Source: Rhabditophanes sp. KR3021 (lineage: Eukaryota > Nematoda > Chromadorea > Rhabditida > Alloionematidae). From it: a DNA stretch of 64,000 nt. A program made the position numbers and the translations under genes. The notes beneath the pieces were generated by a model. The model was not told where the DNA came from. It saw nothing but the letters and a program-made list of their open reading frames with translations, and made no database searches. This document shows, piece after piece, positions 9,312-21,600 of this stretch. Within the stretch, counting starts at the first letter, position 1. Every line of letters begins with the position of its first letter. The stretch covers positions 3,348,001-3,412,000 of the forward strand of contig CAUJLY010000003.1 of NCBI GenBank assembly GCA_963281155.1, given 5' to 3'.

Positions 9312-12155
9312 ATGGGGGCTGATAAAGAAATCAAGGTATCAACAGAATCTTCCAAAACTAATAAGGTAAGATTTTATTATTAATTTGTATATATTAACAA
9401 TTCATATTGTATTGGTCCACAACTAATTTTATTTTATGTAGGGTACAGAACAAACAAAAAGTGTAAAGCAACTTGAACTCAGAAAAAGCGGAGATTGGAT
9501 TGAAATCCTATCTAAAAAAAATAAAATATATTATTATAATAAGTCTGCAAATTATTCATTATGGGAAAAACCACCTGGTTTCGACGAAGATGCCGTTAAA
9601 TTATCGCACTCATCGTTATATGCACATAGTAAGTCATTTATACAAAAGTATTCAATCCATATATTCTTTAGAGTCTTCCAAAATTGATTGTGCAGCAACC
9701 CCAACACATTCCCGTTCCGGAAAGGAAATATCGTGTGGTAGTATAAGTAGCAGTATTTGTGAAAGTACAATGGACCAAATATCAGATCAATCAAGTGCCA
9801 ATTTATTCTTTGATTCTCCAAATGGTGCTAGTTCGGAAGATAATTATAGAGTGTACAACAAAAGAACACTCGACATAGACACAACTAATGAAGAAAGCCT
9901 AGAAACAAATATTAAACGATACAAAAAAGACACCAGTAGTCCTGAATGCGTTAGTAGTTCAGAGGATAGTCCTTCAAGGCGACAGCGTCGTTTTTTACCA
10001 AGCAATTCAAATAACCAAAATGGCTCATTTGACAGACGACGATCTTCGGCGGAATTTAAAAAATCAGGTGAATATGAAGATTCGGGTGGGCATAATAATT
10101 CTGTGAATTCAATTGAATGTGGGAATTCTGCTAAGCTTTCGATTTACACTGAACAGAAACAAGCCCTGGCACATAAAAATTCCTTTGAAAGTAGAAATTC
10201 CCCAGACCATAATAATTCAATCGAATGTGACACATCTTATCCTCGTAAAAGCTCATTTGATGGCCAAAGTTGTTATGAAGAGAGAAGTTTGAATAGAAAG
10301 AGAAACTTATCTGACCGAAGAGATTCTATCGAACCAGACGATTCTTTTGATCATAAAACTTCTGTGGAAAGAGAAAACTCATTTGATTGTCGAAATTCAT
10401 TAGATCATAATAATTCAGCAAACAGCCGACAATTACATTTGGACAAGAAATCATATGAACAGAGATTTGCAGATGATAATAGTTATTCAGATAACCGCAG
10501 GAATTCAGAAGACGACAATAGACATTTGGAGGACCATAGAAACTCAGATGATAACAAAAGTTCGCATGTTCATAAAAGTTCGTATGAGCATAGAAATTCT
10601 TATGACAAAAGACATTCAGATGATAACAGAAATTCAGATGACAATTTGGATGACGAAAGAAATCCTTACAAGCAACGAAATTCTTCTTATGATCATAGAA
10701 ACTCACAGGACGACAGAAGTTCTTACGACAGAAATCGCCGATCCGCATCGGAAGAAACAATTTACAACAGTGATTTGAATGGAAGTTGCTCCAATTCAGG
10801 TAGTGGTTCGTCTGGCGACAAACGGTCTTCTGAAGAGGAAAATAATCTTAGAGAATATGATCAAAGAGGGGATACTTATGAAAAAGAACTGCCAACTAAT
10901 AAAATTAATTACATCAAAAGTCATAGACACATTTTGCGTCACAGAGATGATTTTTACCAACACAATGATCATTCCTTTGATTCAAAAAATTGCTACAGAA
11001 ATGGATACAACAGCAGTCTTAATGGGGACAAATTTGCCAATGAAAATAGATATTATCGAAGTGCTAGTCACGAGTATAATAACAACACCCGAACAAGAAC
11101 AACGAGAGGTTCGAGTTCTTCAGGAAGTATTGTTTCATGCGAATACGTTTCACCTAATCCCTGTTCCTGAAAGAAAACCTCAAGTTTATATTGAAAAGGG
11201 ACTTGTCAACAACATGAAATTACTTAATGGCACAATCAAAGAATTGACCAATATTTTTGATAAACCACGTACAATTGGCATGGAACATAAAGATTACACG
11301 GCATTTAATAAGTTACAAATAATGGAAATATTGAACAACAGTGGATGCAAGCATCATTCAAGAAGAGACAAACTATTACGAGATGTCACTCTTTCTAAAG
11401 GTATCTTAGAAAGAGATGTGGCTACATTCCATCCAGAAACTGACGATGTTGATGAAAATCTAGAGCGTGTAATAGAAGATAGTGATGATATTAATACAGG
11501 AAATATTACTTCTTTTATGCATCAGAAGATTCAACAAAATATAACAAATTTTGAGAAAGAAATATATGAAAAAATAACAGTTCTGCCTGGACAACATTTT
11601 AGACTATTTCGTTCAAAACAAAGACAAATTATCGACAAGTATGACCCACCAAGAATGAATACTCATGAAATGGATTTTGACCTAAAGGATGTTGAAATTC
11701 CTGAAACATATGAAGAATATACTAAAGTAATGAATAATTTGTTATATCCTCTTGAAGTTACAGATATATATACTAGTGCCAAAGAAATGGAAATATTGCA
11801 CAGGAAGACAGATGATATTTTGTTGGATCAGTATCACAAAGTACGAAACGATCTCTATCATTCAGATATAGCAATTACCCGGCAAAGCATTATCACTGAA
11901 ATTTCTACATATAAGGCTGGTATTCATCTAGGCACAGATCTTTGTTTCCAACATTCCGACGAATGTGGCTGTCCTGAAACTAAAAAACAATTCAAACTTC
12001 AAACTGACGAGGAACGAGAGCTTTACAATTCCATTTTTAAAATAACACCAACAGTATTTCCACAATCATATTATGAAAAATTAAACGCCAAAAAACGACC
12101 TGACAAGCTTGCTGATGTTGACATCAAAGATTGTGCTAGAATATTACTGGCATGA
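9312..12155 (+). CDS. WW-domain nuclear-type protein with long Ser/Asp/Arg-rich repeat region
   Basis: Exons 9312-9365, 9442-9628 and 9672-12155. A WW domain is split across exon 2: it starts GDWIEI, has the aromatic block KIYYYNK and ends SLWEKPPGF, with both tryptophans and the final proline present. Exon 3 opens with about 480 codons of low-complexity sequence built from HRNS/DHKSS/DDNRNS-like units. The frame then changes between about 11080 and 11190, and a conserved-looking, non-repetitive C-terminal region of about 320 residues follows, from YIEKGLVNN to the stop at 12155. The change could be a small intron (a GTATTG donor near 11128) or a one-base indel. WW domains bind Pro-rich ligands, and RS-like tails suggest a splicing or transcription link. 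The C-terminal domain is not one I recognise, and it does not match PCIF1. Confidence 0.65.
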
Positions 12156-12571
12156 TTTCAGCTTACTATTTATAAATAAACCTTTTATGCTTATTTTATT
12201 GTTCAAATAAACTTTAACATTACCTCGTCTTTTATCTGAAAATGTTTCATAAAAATAGTGGAAATTTGCTTCTCAAAAAGACATATTGCCATATAAATTA
12301 TCAAATCGTTAACTTATTATTTATTAAATTGCTAAGTATCCATTCAGAGTTTGATCATATTATTAAACTAGCAACAGTATATTTTATCACAATTTTATAT
12401 TTGTGTGGTAAATTGGTGACATCTTACAATTCAATGATTGCTTATGTCTACTTACTAACTGCTTCTTAACTGGAAATTTTGTGTATTATCGTACCAGTAA
12501 TATCATCTTTTTGGATAGTCATCCCGGTTGAAATTACTCAAAATTCACTTGTTAAAACATTCTTTTTTGCC
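12156..12571. other. spacer between WW-domain gene and STAR gene
   Basis: About 415 bases holding the 3' end of the WW gene (an AATAAA signal near 12173) and the promoter or leader of the STAR gene. Two short plus ORFs here have no support; the second merely runs into STAR exon 1. Confidence 0.4.
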
Positions 12572-13633
12572 ATGAATTACTACCATAATAATAATCTTAA
12601 CCTTGGTGCAAATCATATGTACGACAAAAATAACGATTTGGATAGTCACAATGTAAGTCAAATCATCAGTCTATGTAAATATACATTTTAGGATATTTGG
12701 TCAACCCCTGCCTTCTCCTCGGTCTTGTCAACTTCAAATGATTCTCAAAATTCATCACCACCAAATGGCCAATCCTCAGCACCTAATGATGCTTCTCATT
12801 TATCACATCGAAGCCGTTATTTCAATTTAACACCACCAAATTGTTTTTCCCATTCATCAAATGAGGAAGATAATTGTGATAGTACATTCACTGCCATCAA
12901 AAAATACATGGAAGTATTGGTAAACGAGAGGAAGCAATTTAATCAATTATCTCATTCCCTTCCTAACGTCGATCGCTTACTAAACGATGAAATTGCCAAA
13001 ATAAAAAGTTCATTACTTTCTTATGATGTTAAAAATGTTGGAAAGCTGATTCTTCCTGAACCAGTCGGAGAAGTTTTATCTTTCTCCAAGAAATTTTACA
13101 TTTCCGGTGATGCCGAATATAATTTTATCGGAAGAATTATTGGGCCTCGTGGAATGACAGTAAAGTATTTAGAGCATAGGGCTGGAACAAAGATTTTGAT
13201 TCGTGGAAAGGGCTCAATGAGGGATGAAGGAAAATTGCATGGGGTCAAAGGACAAAAAAGATATGATCACCTTAATGAATCTTTACATGCCATCATTCAA
13301 TGTGAAGATACTGAAAATCGGGCTGAACTAAGGATTGCATTTTGCTGTAGAGAGATTTATTCCCTTATCAATTGCTCAACCATTCAAGCATACGAATTCA
13401 AACAAAAACAATTGATGGAGTTGGCTTTCATAAATGGTACATACCGATCATCATATAATACAATTCCTTTAGCTTTTAACAAGGACTCTCATTCATCTTC
13501 GGAAAGCTCTGTCCAATCATCCTTGGCAAGAAATCGTATTTATTTTAGTGAAAATCATCAAAACGCCAAAAAGTCGTATGAAATTAAGGATGAAGAAATC
13601 AACAAAGTGCTTGAGCAAATGTTTTGTATTTAA
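12572..13633 (+). CDS. STAR-family KH RNA-binding protein (GLD-1/Quaking/ASD-2 type)
   Basis: Exons 12572-12652 and 12692-13633 with a 39-nt intron give 340 residues. After an Asn/Ser-rich N-terminus there is a QUA1 dimerisation helix (KKYMEVLVNERKQF, then LPNVDRLLNDEI) at about residues 85-120. A single maxi-KH domain follows, with the GxxG-type loop FIGRIIGPRGMT, KILIRGKGSM and HLNESLHAIIQCED. A QUA2-like segment leads into a Ser-rich tail. This is the STAR architecture. Members bind UACUAAY-type sites in mRNA and control translation, splicing and germline or muscle fate; C. elegans has GLD-1 and ASD-2. The LPN..LL QUA1 motif and KH sequence fit that branch, but which paralogue it is cannot be settled by eye. 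Confidence 0.9.
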
Positions 13634-13834
13634 CCAGAAAAAGTTCAGTAACTTGCAAAAATACTTTTATTTTTTGAACATACTTACATAATATCTAATT
13701 TCTTTTCGTTATTTAACTATACTCATTCTTCTATATAATTACAATATGGTATCTTTTTTGTTATAAAATATTTTATTTGAATAAATTTGTTCTCAGATTT
13801 CAATAAAAAATACATCATTTAAATCTTAATTAAG

Positions 13835-14991
13835 TTATGAAAATATTCTTCTTAAATAGAGCGGAAGATATTGGGTCATTTGAAACAGCATATTGCAGAA
13901 AGAATCGTAATTAGAATGAAGGCATACTCCGAAATTGTTCTCACAAAGTTCTAACATGATTCTCCGACGATGTTGTGAATCGGCAGTCAAGATTGCACCA
14001 CTAAATTCGTATTCGGTAGATTCGATACACTCTTGTAGGAGCATATAGCATTCATTCACTTAAATTAAATTACTATATATTTAAATAGAACGGTAAACTT
14101 ACAATGCTCGCTATCACATAAAAATCCCGGTACAATGTTATTAACCCCTATTTAATTAGTAAATAAATAAGTGTGTAAGACTTTTTTGTTTTTTATAAAT
14201 GACTCGTACGTCTGAAGACAAAGAGATATTAACAATCTGTTTGATGAGTTAGATAGAGAAATAGTAGGCCTTTCGAACTTTGTTGACTAAATTTTGATGA
14301 AACTTATTATGTCCTAGGTGAAGAGGGTTTAAGGTCACAAATTCCTTCCAAATCCCAAACTTGCTCTGGGAATGTGCTTTAAATTGAATTTTTGAAAAAA
14401 ATGTTGCATCATTATGTAAAGCTAGACAAACTGAGTTTAATGACATAGATTAAAACTTAAAAGTTTAAATAACCTGCTTGAACGGACAGCTAATAATGTA
14501 GGATCACAAAAAGGTAAAAATATTATTTTTTGTGTACTGAGTTTAAAAGAGTCAAAAAAGGTTTGTATTAATCAAAACTCTTATGTAGAAAGAGAAAAGC
14601 TCATCTGAGTAGAAATAGGCAGAAGCAAGCCAATGATAAAAAAAGAATTTTGAAAAATGTATTCCGTATCTGGTTAGCAATTTAAACGAAAATAAACTTT
14701 TATATTTTCAATAAGTGTTCGAACTGCAGTGACTGTATAAAAACTGTTCTTTCAAGACTTTTTGAATGCTAATGATCGTTTTAATTTAAGAAAAGTCGCC
14801 AATTAATTCTTTTAAATTACTACATTCATATGACTATCATTAATATGTCTAAACCCATTTTTAATAAATTTTGTGTACTTACCCAAGCTTGGTACAATGT
14901 TAGAAGGTTCTAGCAAATTATATCCGGTATAAGTCTGCCCATAAACACTTACATATAAGAAGCACAATGTAAAGCTTTTAAACAACACCAT
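13835..14991 (-). CDS. small secreted Cys-rich protein, family unknown
   Basis: Three minus-strand exons, 14991-14883, 14147-14103 and 14058-13835, keep one frame for 125 residues. A signal peptide (MVLFKSFTLCFLYVSVYG) is followed by a short linker and about seven cysteines in CDSEHLNEC, QECIES, LELCENN, FGVCLHS and SFCNML. The pattern suggests a disulfide-bonded secreted effector, but I recognise no family. The first intron is about 735 nt, far longer than the 44-nt second one, and it contains a 148-bp element that is an internally deleted relative of the insertion in the last intron of MAU2. The exon track had only the last exon because the others are short. Confidence 0.6.
14675..14822 (+). 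mobile_element. 148-bp internally deleted TIR element in an intron
   Basis: Read on the minus strand this begins TAGTAATTTA and ends AAATTGCTA, imperfect inverted repeats. The first 77 bases match the left end, and the last 70 bases the right end, of the 1.3-kb element at 35156-36453, at roughly 90% by eye. The 1.15 kb between is missing. Both ends border TA, consistent with TA target-site duplication. Such two-ended derivatives are how non-autonomous (MITE-like) copies arise. Strand is given as that of the lost coding sequence, which would run antisense to the host gene. Confidence 0.75.
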
Positions 14992-15097
14992 ATTTTTAAT
15001 ATCAAAAGGCTATTTCTGTGTAGAAGTAAATTTTTATTGTTACAACTGATGTAAAATGAATAATTGGTCCGATAAATGCATGCTTATATTTGTCAAG

Positions 15098-15792
15098 TCA
15101 CAACGCATAAATTTTAGAAACAATAGATTTGATGTCTTTTTTAGCTGCTACACTCAAACCTCCTGTAATCATGGCTTCGTTCACAGCAATTTGTAATAAA
15201 TCTTCGATAAAATCTCTATAAATTGGTCGATTTTCAGTTATTGAGTCACCAAAGTCATGCATAATCTTCTTTAACAAATTTAAGCCTATCAATTTAACTT
15301 GAACTGATTTGTTTAGCAAAATTAAACCCAAATTTTTAACAATAATGGATGCTGTTTCGATGTTCCACAACCTTTCGTTTTCACAAATACATTCCAGTAT
15401 TTGAGCCCAATAAATATTTGAAAGCCTGGAGTTAGATTTTAAAGCTGAAGCTAGACCATATTTAGCAATACTTGCTTCAAATAAATCTAATGTTTTAACG
15501 TGTCTGCAATTCGAGACCATCATTGTCTTTCCAAGCTCAATCAAATTATCTTCATTTGATTTTCCATTGCACCTCGATCTAAAAATTAGTTTAAAGGATA
15601 TAAATAAAATTAGCAAATAAAGTAATTAGGTAATAATATACTTTACCTCAGAGAGTTTCGATTGTAATGTACTTTAGAGGAATCAGAATATTCGTAAACA
15701 CTAACACTTCGTCGTTTTTTTTGTATACTTTTATTAGGGTTGGATGAAATAGTAGCACCCATTTCTAGTTTAGTAGAATAGTGTGTGTCCAT
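15098..15792 (-). CDS. katanin p80 con80-like domain protein (KATNBL1-like)
   Basis: Minus-strand exons 15792-15647 and 15578-15098, joined in frame, give 208 residues. The N-terminal 60 residues are basic (KKRRSVSVYEYSD). The rest is a helical repeat domain with LWNIETASIIVKNLG and VQVKLIGLNLLKKIMHDFG, which resembles the con80 domain at the C-terminus of katanin p80 and in KATNBL1. That domain binds the katanin p60 AAA ATPase and tunes microtubule severing. There is no WD40 region, and the protein is short, so KATNBL1 fits better than KATNB1. The reading is by family resemblance of the helical core; sequence identity is modest. Confidence 0.65.
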
Positions 15793-15973
15793 TTTGTTAA
15801 AAAAATGGCCTAACTGTCAACGATTATTCAAAGCAATTATCAGGAAATTACAATGCTTAGTGTTGTCATGGAAACATAAATTAATTTGAGAAAAAAGTGT
15901 GGTTTATCAGATATTTTATTTATTCTAAATAACAAAAAAGCTCCTTATTCTATTTGGTTAATTGCATTGACTT

Positions 15974-16342
15974 CTACTTTGCAGCTTCTTCGACGCGAAC
16001 AATAACTGGGCCAACATTATCAGAGTTTTCCTTGTTGTGGGCATTGTGAGATCCATCGCAATATGGGAACTGAAACATGTATTTAAATAAACTATTGCAC
16101 AAACTTACTTTCTTGCTCTTCCAGCATCGGCAAAATGCAGACTTGCCTTTGAGTCCCTCAGCATCCACAATGTCTACTACCTTTTCGCAGTCTTTCTTGA
16201 CGCATTTGTTAATACAATGGTTCCCACCACCAGTATATTTGGCTACAAGGTAACCTACTAAAGCACCAGCACTCAAAAAAGCCAATCCATAGACAACAAC
16301 TCCTTGGGTATGGCTGGAAGCTCCGGACGATGGGCAAGGCAT
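15974..16342 (-). CDS. CDGSH iron-sulfur domain protein (CISD1/2, mitoNEET type)
   Basis: Minus-strand exons 16342-16109 and 16069-15974 encode 109 residues. A 39-nt intron lies between CRCWKSKK and FPYCDGSH; it has no stop and a length divisible by three, so retention would insert 13 residues into the cluster-binding motif. One N-terminal transmembrane segment (VVVYGLAFLSAGALVGYLVA) is followed by the CDGSH motif C-x-C-x(2)-S-x(3)-P-x-C-D-G-S-H, giving three Cys and one His for a 2Fe-2S cluster. Such proteins are anchored in the outer mitochondrial or ER membrane with the cluster in the cytosol. The ending is KENSDNVGPVIV, as in CISD2. Confidence 0.93.
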   Translation of the reverse strand: MPCPSSGASSHTQGVVVYGLAFLSAGALVGYLVAKYTGGGNHCINKCVKKDCEKVVDIVDAEGLKGKSAFCRCWKSKKVSLCNSLFKYMFQFPYCDGSHNAHNKENSDNVGPVIVRVEEAAK

Positions 16343-16522
16343 ATTTCTAGAAAGCTATATTATTTTAATGATGAAATAGTTATATTAAATTGCAAATGAA
16401 CGACGATCAAAGAAGCCTTTTTTACAGAGGCACTTTTCCAAAGCAGAATGATGCGATGCAGTAGGTATAATTTACAACTAAATGAAAGAGATAGCATTTA
16501 TTTATAAAATAATAATAACAAA

Positions 16523-17671
16523 TCAAAGTTCAGACCTAACGTCTGCATTTCTTTTATTTACTTGTATAGAGAAAAAACTGCTTATAAATACAGCGGTTTC
16601 AGTATTAAGGGTGGCATGCCAAAAGCGGTCAGGCAAGTAAATCATCTCGCCGGGTCCTACTATACATTCCAAAGGTTTGTCTGCTTCTGATAACTTTGGA
16701 TATTCATTTAAATACCAATGCAAAGTGGATTGATTTGGATCGAATTTGGGTCTCTTGTTATATGGCTGCAAAAACCATCTTTTTCTTCCATGAATTGACT
16801 CAGCAATTGTGATTCCATGGAAGTGAAATGGCACACCTAATAATTTAGTCAATCAGTCAAAAAGAATGTATAAATTTACCAGTCCCTTTACCAGCCACGC
16901 CAAAAGATAAAGAAATGGTTGCATCTGGTATTTTATATTTAGGTAAGTTATAATCAGTATACAAACCATCCCAAATTGTCGGTTCTAATGGTCCAAACAA
17001 AATATATGTCTCTAAATTAGTTTCAATATTGTAATTATCCGTTTGCTACTATTTCTAACCTTACCATTTCCAAGAATCTTTTCATCTTGCGGGATCATTA
17101 ACATTTTTACATAGTCGTTAAAAGTGGTCTCCATCCGAGTATAAGAATATGTATTAGCGGAATTAAGGGTAACTGGTTTGTCACCCCAGTTCTTTATGAT
17201 ATTTTTCCGTTCACAGGTTGATCTAAACTTTTCATTATCAACATTGTACACAATAAATGGTGTATCATGTTTGTATCTGAAAAAGTTGCTTTATTCGAAC
17301 TAATCGTTTCTCAATATTATTACTTTTCCATAAATTCTTCTTGTGACAATCCGTTGATATCTCGTCTTTCTATATTACAAGGTCCATCTATTGCTATAGG
17401 TTCTTCACCCAAAGGCTTCCTAAAAAGAGACATTAGTCACGTTATTTTAACATTTAGATTAGATGGGAAATTCATTTTAAATTCGATAACATCTATTAGT
17501 ATTTTTTGACATTAAATCTTTGATTAGATTGTATTATAATTCAATTTTTATGGTTTTTAATAAATTAGAAACTTACCAACCACCATTAGTATGTTCGATT
17601 GAACTGATCAGATTTGAGAAAGATAATAAGTGAAAAATTATAAATATCAAACAACTCAAGTACTTATTCAT
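16523..17671 (-). CDS. JMJD8: JmjC-domain protein JMJD8
   Basis: Five minus-strand exons, 17671-17577, 17419-17324, 17276-17065, 17011-16880 and 16836-16523, join without frame conflict to 282 residues. A signal peptide (MNKYLSCLIFIIFHLLSFS) is followed by CNIERRDINGLSQEEF, SANTYSYTRM, GVPFHFHGITIAESIHGRKRWFL split here as GVPFHFHG and IHGRKRWFL, GEMIYLPDRFWHATLN, and a short tail. These blocks and their order match vertebrate JMJD8, an ER-lumen JmjC protein. As in JMJD8 the usual HxD iron-binding pair is not clearly present, so enzyme activity is doubtful. All four introns are about 43-157 nt. Confidence 0.9.
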
Positions 17672-18655
17672 TGTGGTATAAATCTGCCTATAATCGTGCT
17701 GTTTGTTTATTTGAATTACGTGTAGGGATGCTATTCCAAGTCATTTTCACTACCATATCTCTTTAAGATTGCGAACAGGAATTTTAAAAGATATGAGGAG
17801 ATAAATGAACATAACCATTAATAAAGAGCCTGTTATTTTTGAGTGGAAACGTTTATTTTTATTATAATTTTGATTGTATAAAGAACCATTAAATTTGTAT
17901 ACAAGATTTGCCAAAAACATTTCATTGTTAAAAAGATTTTTATCTCATAATAAAGTAATATAGTTGTGAATGATTCCAGTTAACTTTATAGCTATGTCTA
18001 AAATGTGTGTTGAACAGTCATTTTTGAATTACTTTTGTTTTGATGGCAAGATATAAAAGTGGGCACAATAAAAGAGGCACTTAACAGTGAGTGATCCAAC
18101 TTCACAGCCTGATCCAATTTGTTTATTAATATTAAGGGTATTAATGGAAAAAGACTGACAATAAATTAGATTCTGCCCTTTCCAATATTATTCATACATT
18201 TTTGTTTGTTTTAAATATAAACAATGGTAACGACATTTAAACTGAAGCTTCGAATATTATTCATTATACTATTTTCGTTATTAACCATAGCTAAACTTTT
18301 TGGTATATGTAACTGATTTTTATGCATTATATCAAACATATTCAGTTCGGATTAAAATGTTCTTCGTGTTCTTTTAATCCTTACATAAAGCTGTTTCATA
18401 AACAAAAAGTCCTTTTATGAATTTATATTATTTTATACACATTTGTTTCATTCCTATGACTCTCATCACATCAGTTTCTGTAAATAGTTTTCACTATTTT
18501 ATTGTAACTACATATGCATATTTAAACAATCATAGTTTAATAAAAAAGCTGAACATACTTTAGTATTTTAGTTTGATTAGCAAAGCAATCCTCATTTTGT
18601 AATTGTCATTTTGTTTCCATTCTAGAATTGAAGCGACCCGCTAGCAAATTTTGAG
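17672..18655. other. spacer between divergent JMJD8 and UGDH genes
   Basis: About 1 kb shared upstream region of two genes transcribed away from each other. AT-rich, with no ORF of note. A TTCTAG acceptor-like site at about 18620-18626, some 30 bases before the UGDH start, could receive a 5'-UTR intron or a spliced leader. Confidence 0.4.
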
Positions 18656-21600
18656 ATGCTGTTTAAAAAGGTAATTTTATGCAACGTGTTAACTATATAT
18701 TAAACCAATCAATGCTGTTTAGATTGAAAAGATTGCTTGCGTTGGGGCCGGCTATGTTGGGGGACCAACTTGTGCAATGATCGCAAACAAATGCCACCAC
18801 ATCGAAGTGACCGTCTTGGACACTAACTTGGACAAAATCAATGAATGGAACTCAGATGTTTTGCCTATTTTTGAGCCTGGTCTTGAGGAAATTGTTAAAG
18901 ATCGCAGGAACAAAAATTTGTTCTTTTCAACAGATATTGCCGGAACTATTTCAAAATCTGACTTAATTTTCATTTCTGTCAATACTCCAACCAAGGAATA
19001 TGGTAGAGGTCAAGGAATGGCACCAGACTTGAAGTACGTTGAATCGGTAGCAAGAACAATTGCTCAGTATGCTACTGGAGCGACTATCGTCGTTGAAAAG
19101 AGTACTGTTCCCGTACGTGCTGCCGAATCTATTGCAATCATCTTAGGTGAGTTAGTATTAACTATTTTTAATCTTGTTTTTAATTTTAGGCAAGTGAATA
19201 ACAATCAGAAATGTGTACAGATGATAAAAAACGTTTATTAAAGGGGTGACAAAAAATATTAAATGAGATAGAATATTATTGAGGTGTATCTTTTAAAGAG
19301 AAATAATATTTGGTCAATACTATCTCAGATATTCTTTTGACTGTTTATGGATGCTTCTTGTACATAATATCGTTTGATTGATCGGATGCAGCGATGTTGC
19401 TCAAAACAGCTTGTAGGTCCAATGCGATAGCATATTCAAATGCTCGAGCTTCATTGCTAGTCAGTTTATCGCAACAGGAAGCTACAAGTTGTCTTTCATT
19501 GCTTAAAATTTCCATAATTCTTGTTTCTTTAGCGTTCAATGGGATGAATCTTCTAAAGTGAAGTTTAGGCTCTGAAATGTGATCTTGAACTCTAGATTTG
19601 ACGTTGTTTGTCACATCGTCATAAAAAATTGCATTCTTGTAAGCATTAAAAGATACCGACCAATCCTTGTCTTTTCAAAACATAAATCCCAACATCATAG
19701 TTGGTAAAATTAAAACAGTATTACGTGATATACACATCATAAATAAATTCATTGAAATAGATTTAAATGGAGTAATTGCCATGTCCATTGATTTCTTTTC
19801 GAGAATTTTATTTTGTTGCTCTTTATCCGTAGTTATTAATTCACCATAATTAACTTTATTTTAATTGCAATCATTTTAGCGGAAGCTCAAAAATTAAATG
19901 GTAATTTGAAATTCCAAGTTTTGTCAAATCCTGAATTCTTGGCCGAAGGAACTGCTATGAGTGATCTGGCAAATCCAGACAGAGTTCTCATTGGAGGTAC
20001 ATTTATTAACTATCAACTTATTAAATATAAAAAACGGGGTAATGCCTTAGAGTATACTCTAAAGGTTCACAACCAGCCAAGTCTTTTGAAATTAATTCAA
20101 CGACAGCGCTATTTGTCTCTGAATACATGTGAACTTTGCAAGGGAATGAGTACTTTCTAGATTCCGAGTTTGTGAGTTGCCGGCAAAAGTAATTGATCAG
20201 GATGCATTCAATATTCTCGACGATCGTCTTGGAGGGATAACATTTCTCAACGATGATGAGTTTCTTGCCAGCTTAACTGATCTCATGAGAGACTTTTTCC
20301 TTATCACTGAATGTATAATCATATCTATGTATGACCATTATTCTATCCACATCGAAGCATTCCCCAGTATAGAAACTATCTTTGATTGCTTCTTTAAATT
20401 TCCATTTTTGTCCTATATTTGTGGGATCGATGGCTAAGTACATCCAACACTCGGGTTACATTTATCAGATTTCATTAAATCCAATTCATTTTCGATAGCA
20501 GAATTACTTATACCGTTAAATTCAATGGCTTTGTTTTTCAATTCACAACGTCTTCTCCATTTAAATCGAACATTTCATTCCGAAGATTAGTAAAAGGAGC
20601 AGAATTAGGTGCAACAATTGTATTATAAATGGCAGCAGCTTGCTTAATAGTTTCTTTTTCATTAATCGCAGCTCTTAACACCAAGCCAATTTTAGGTGAA
20701 ATAGCGCCTTCTTCTTTGGGGACAGCCTAAAAAAGTTTAAATTATAGGCAAACTAAATATAAATAACTTACAGGTTCATTTTGAGGTTTACCCTTTATAA
20801 CCACATCTCCATGGAAAGCAGAAACTCCATTACCTGATTTAGTTGTCGATTCTTCCTTGAACAATAAAAAATATTTTTTATCGGTTTTGCCAAGTCAGAC
20901 ATTTTATTATCTTTAGCAGCAGTTACTCCACACGAAATAAAGTATAATTATTTCAATTGAATGGTTAATACTTCTTGTATTATACAAGTTTTCCTCATCA
21001 AATTTTATTACTTTAATTTCACCTGCTTCCAAACTACCCTGTTCTTTTCTCTAGAGATTTTTTGCGTACCTCTGTTGACATCTTTGTTTTCCTTTCTTCT
21101 TCGATCCTTAGATTAAAGTAACGCACAGTATGAGTGCGATCTTAAAGCAAATCAAAATGAGAAAGATTGATTAATATAGGTTAAATTTGGTGTTATATAC
21201 GTGCCATGTGAATATCTTAAGACTAACATTTCAAACATGAAAAATTGTTAAAGATACTTTGCTACAAAGTCTCCTAAATTTAATTTTGAATATCATTTTA
21301 ATCTGTAAATTTAATTGAAGGACAGGATTCTGCCGAAGGTGCTGAAGCTATTTCCAGACTTGTTGAAGTTTATGAAAACTGGGTTGCAACTGAAAGATGT
21401 ATCAAAACAAATACTTGGTCTTCAGAATTATCAAAGCTTGCTGCCAACGCATTTTTAGCGCAACGTATTTCTTCAATCAACGCAATTTCAGCTATTTGCG
21501 AAGCAACTGGCGCTGACGTTGGACAAGTTGCATTGGCCATTGGGAAAGACTCTAGAATTGGACCAAAATTCCTACAAGCTTCTGTTGGGTTTGGAGGAAG

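Noticed and set aside
10326..10778. Overlapping ORFs of 107 and 144 codons in the WW gene
   Set aside because: Both are alternate-frame readings of the low-complexity repeat region; the frame with WW continuity is the coding one.
9312..12155. Assignment of the WW protein to PCIF1
   Set aside because: PCIF1 has an N-terminal WW domain, but its methyltransferase region with the NPPF motif is absent here and the C-terminal sequence does not align.
20177..20437. Plus-strand 86-codon ORF within UGDH intron 3
   Set aside because: The opposite strand has better codon character and a sensible continuation; the plus ORF is its shadow.
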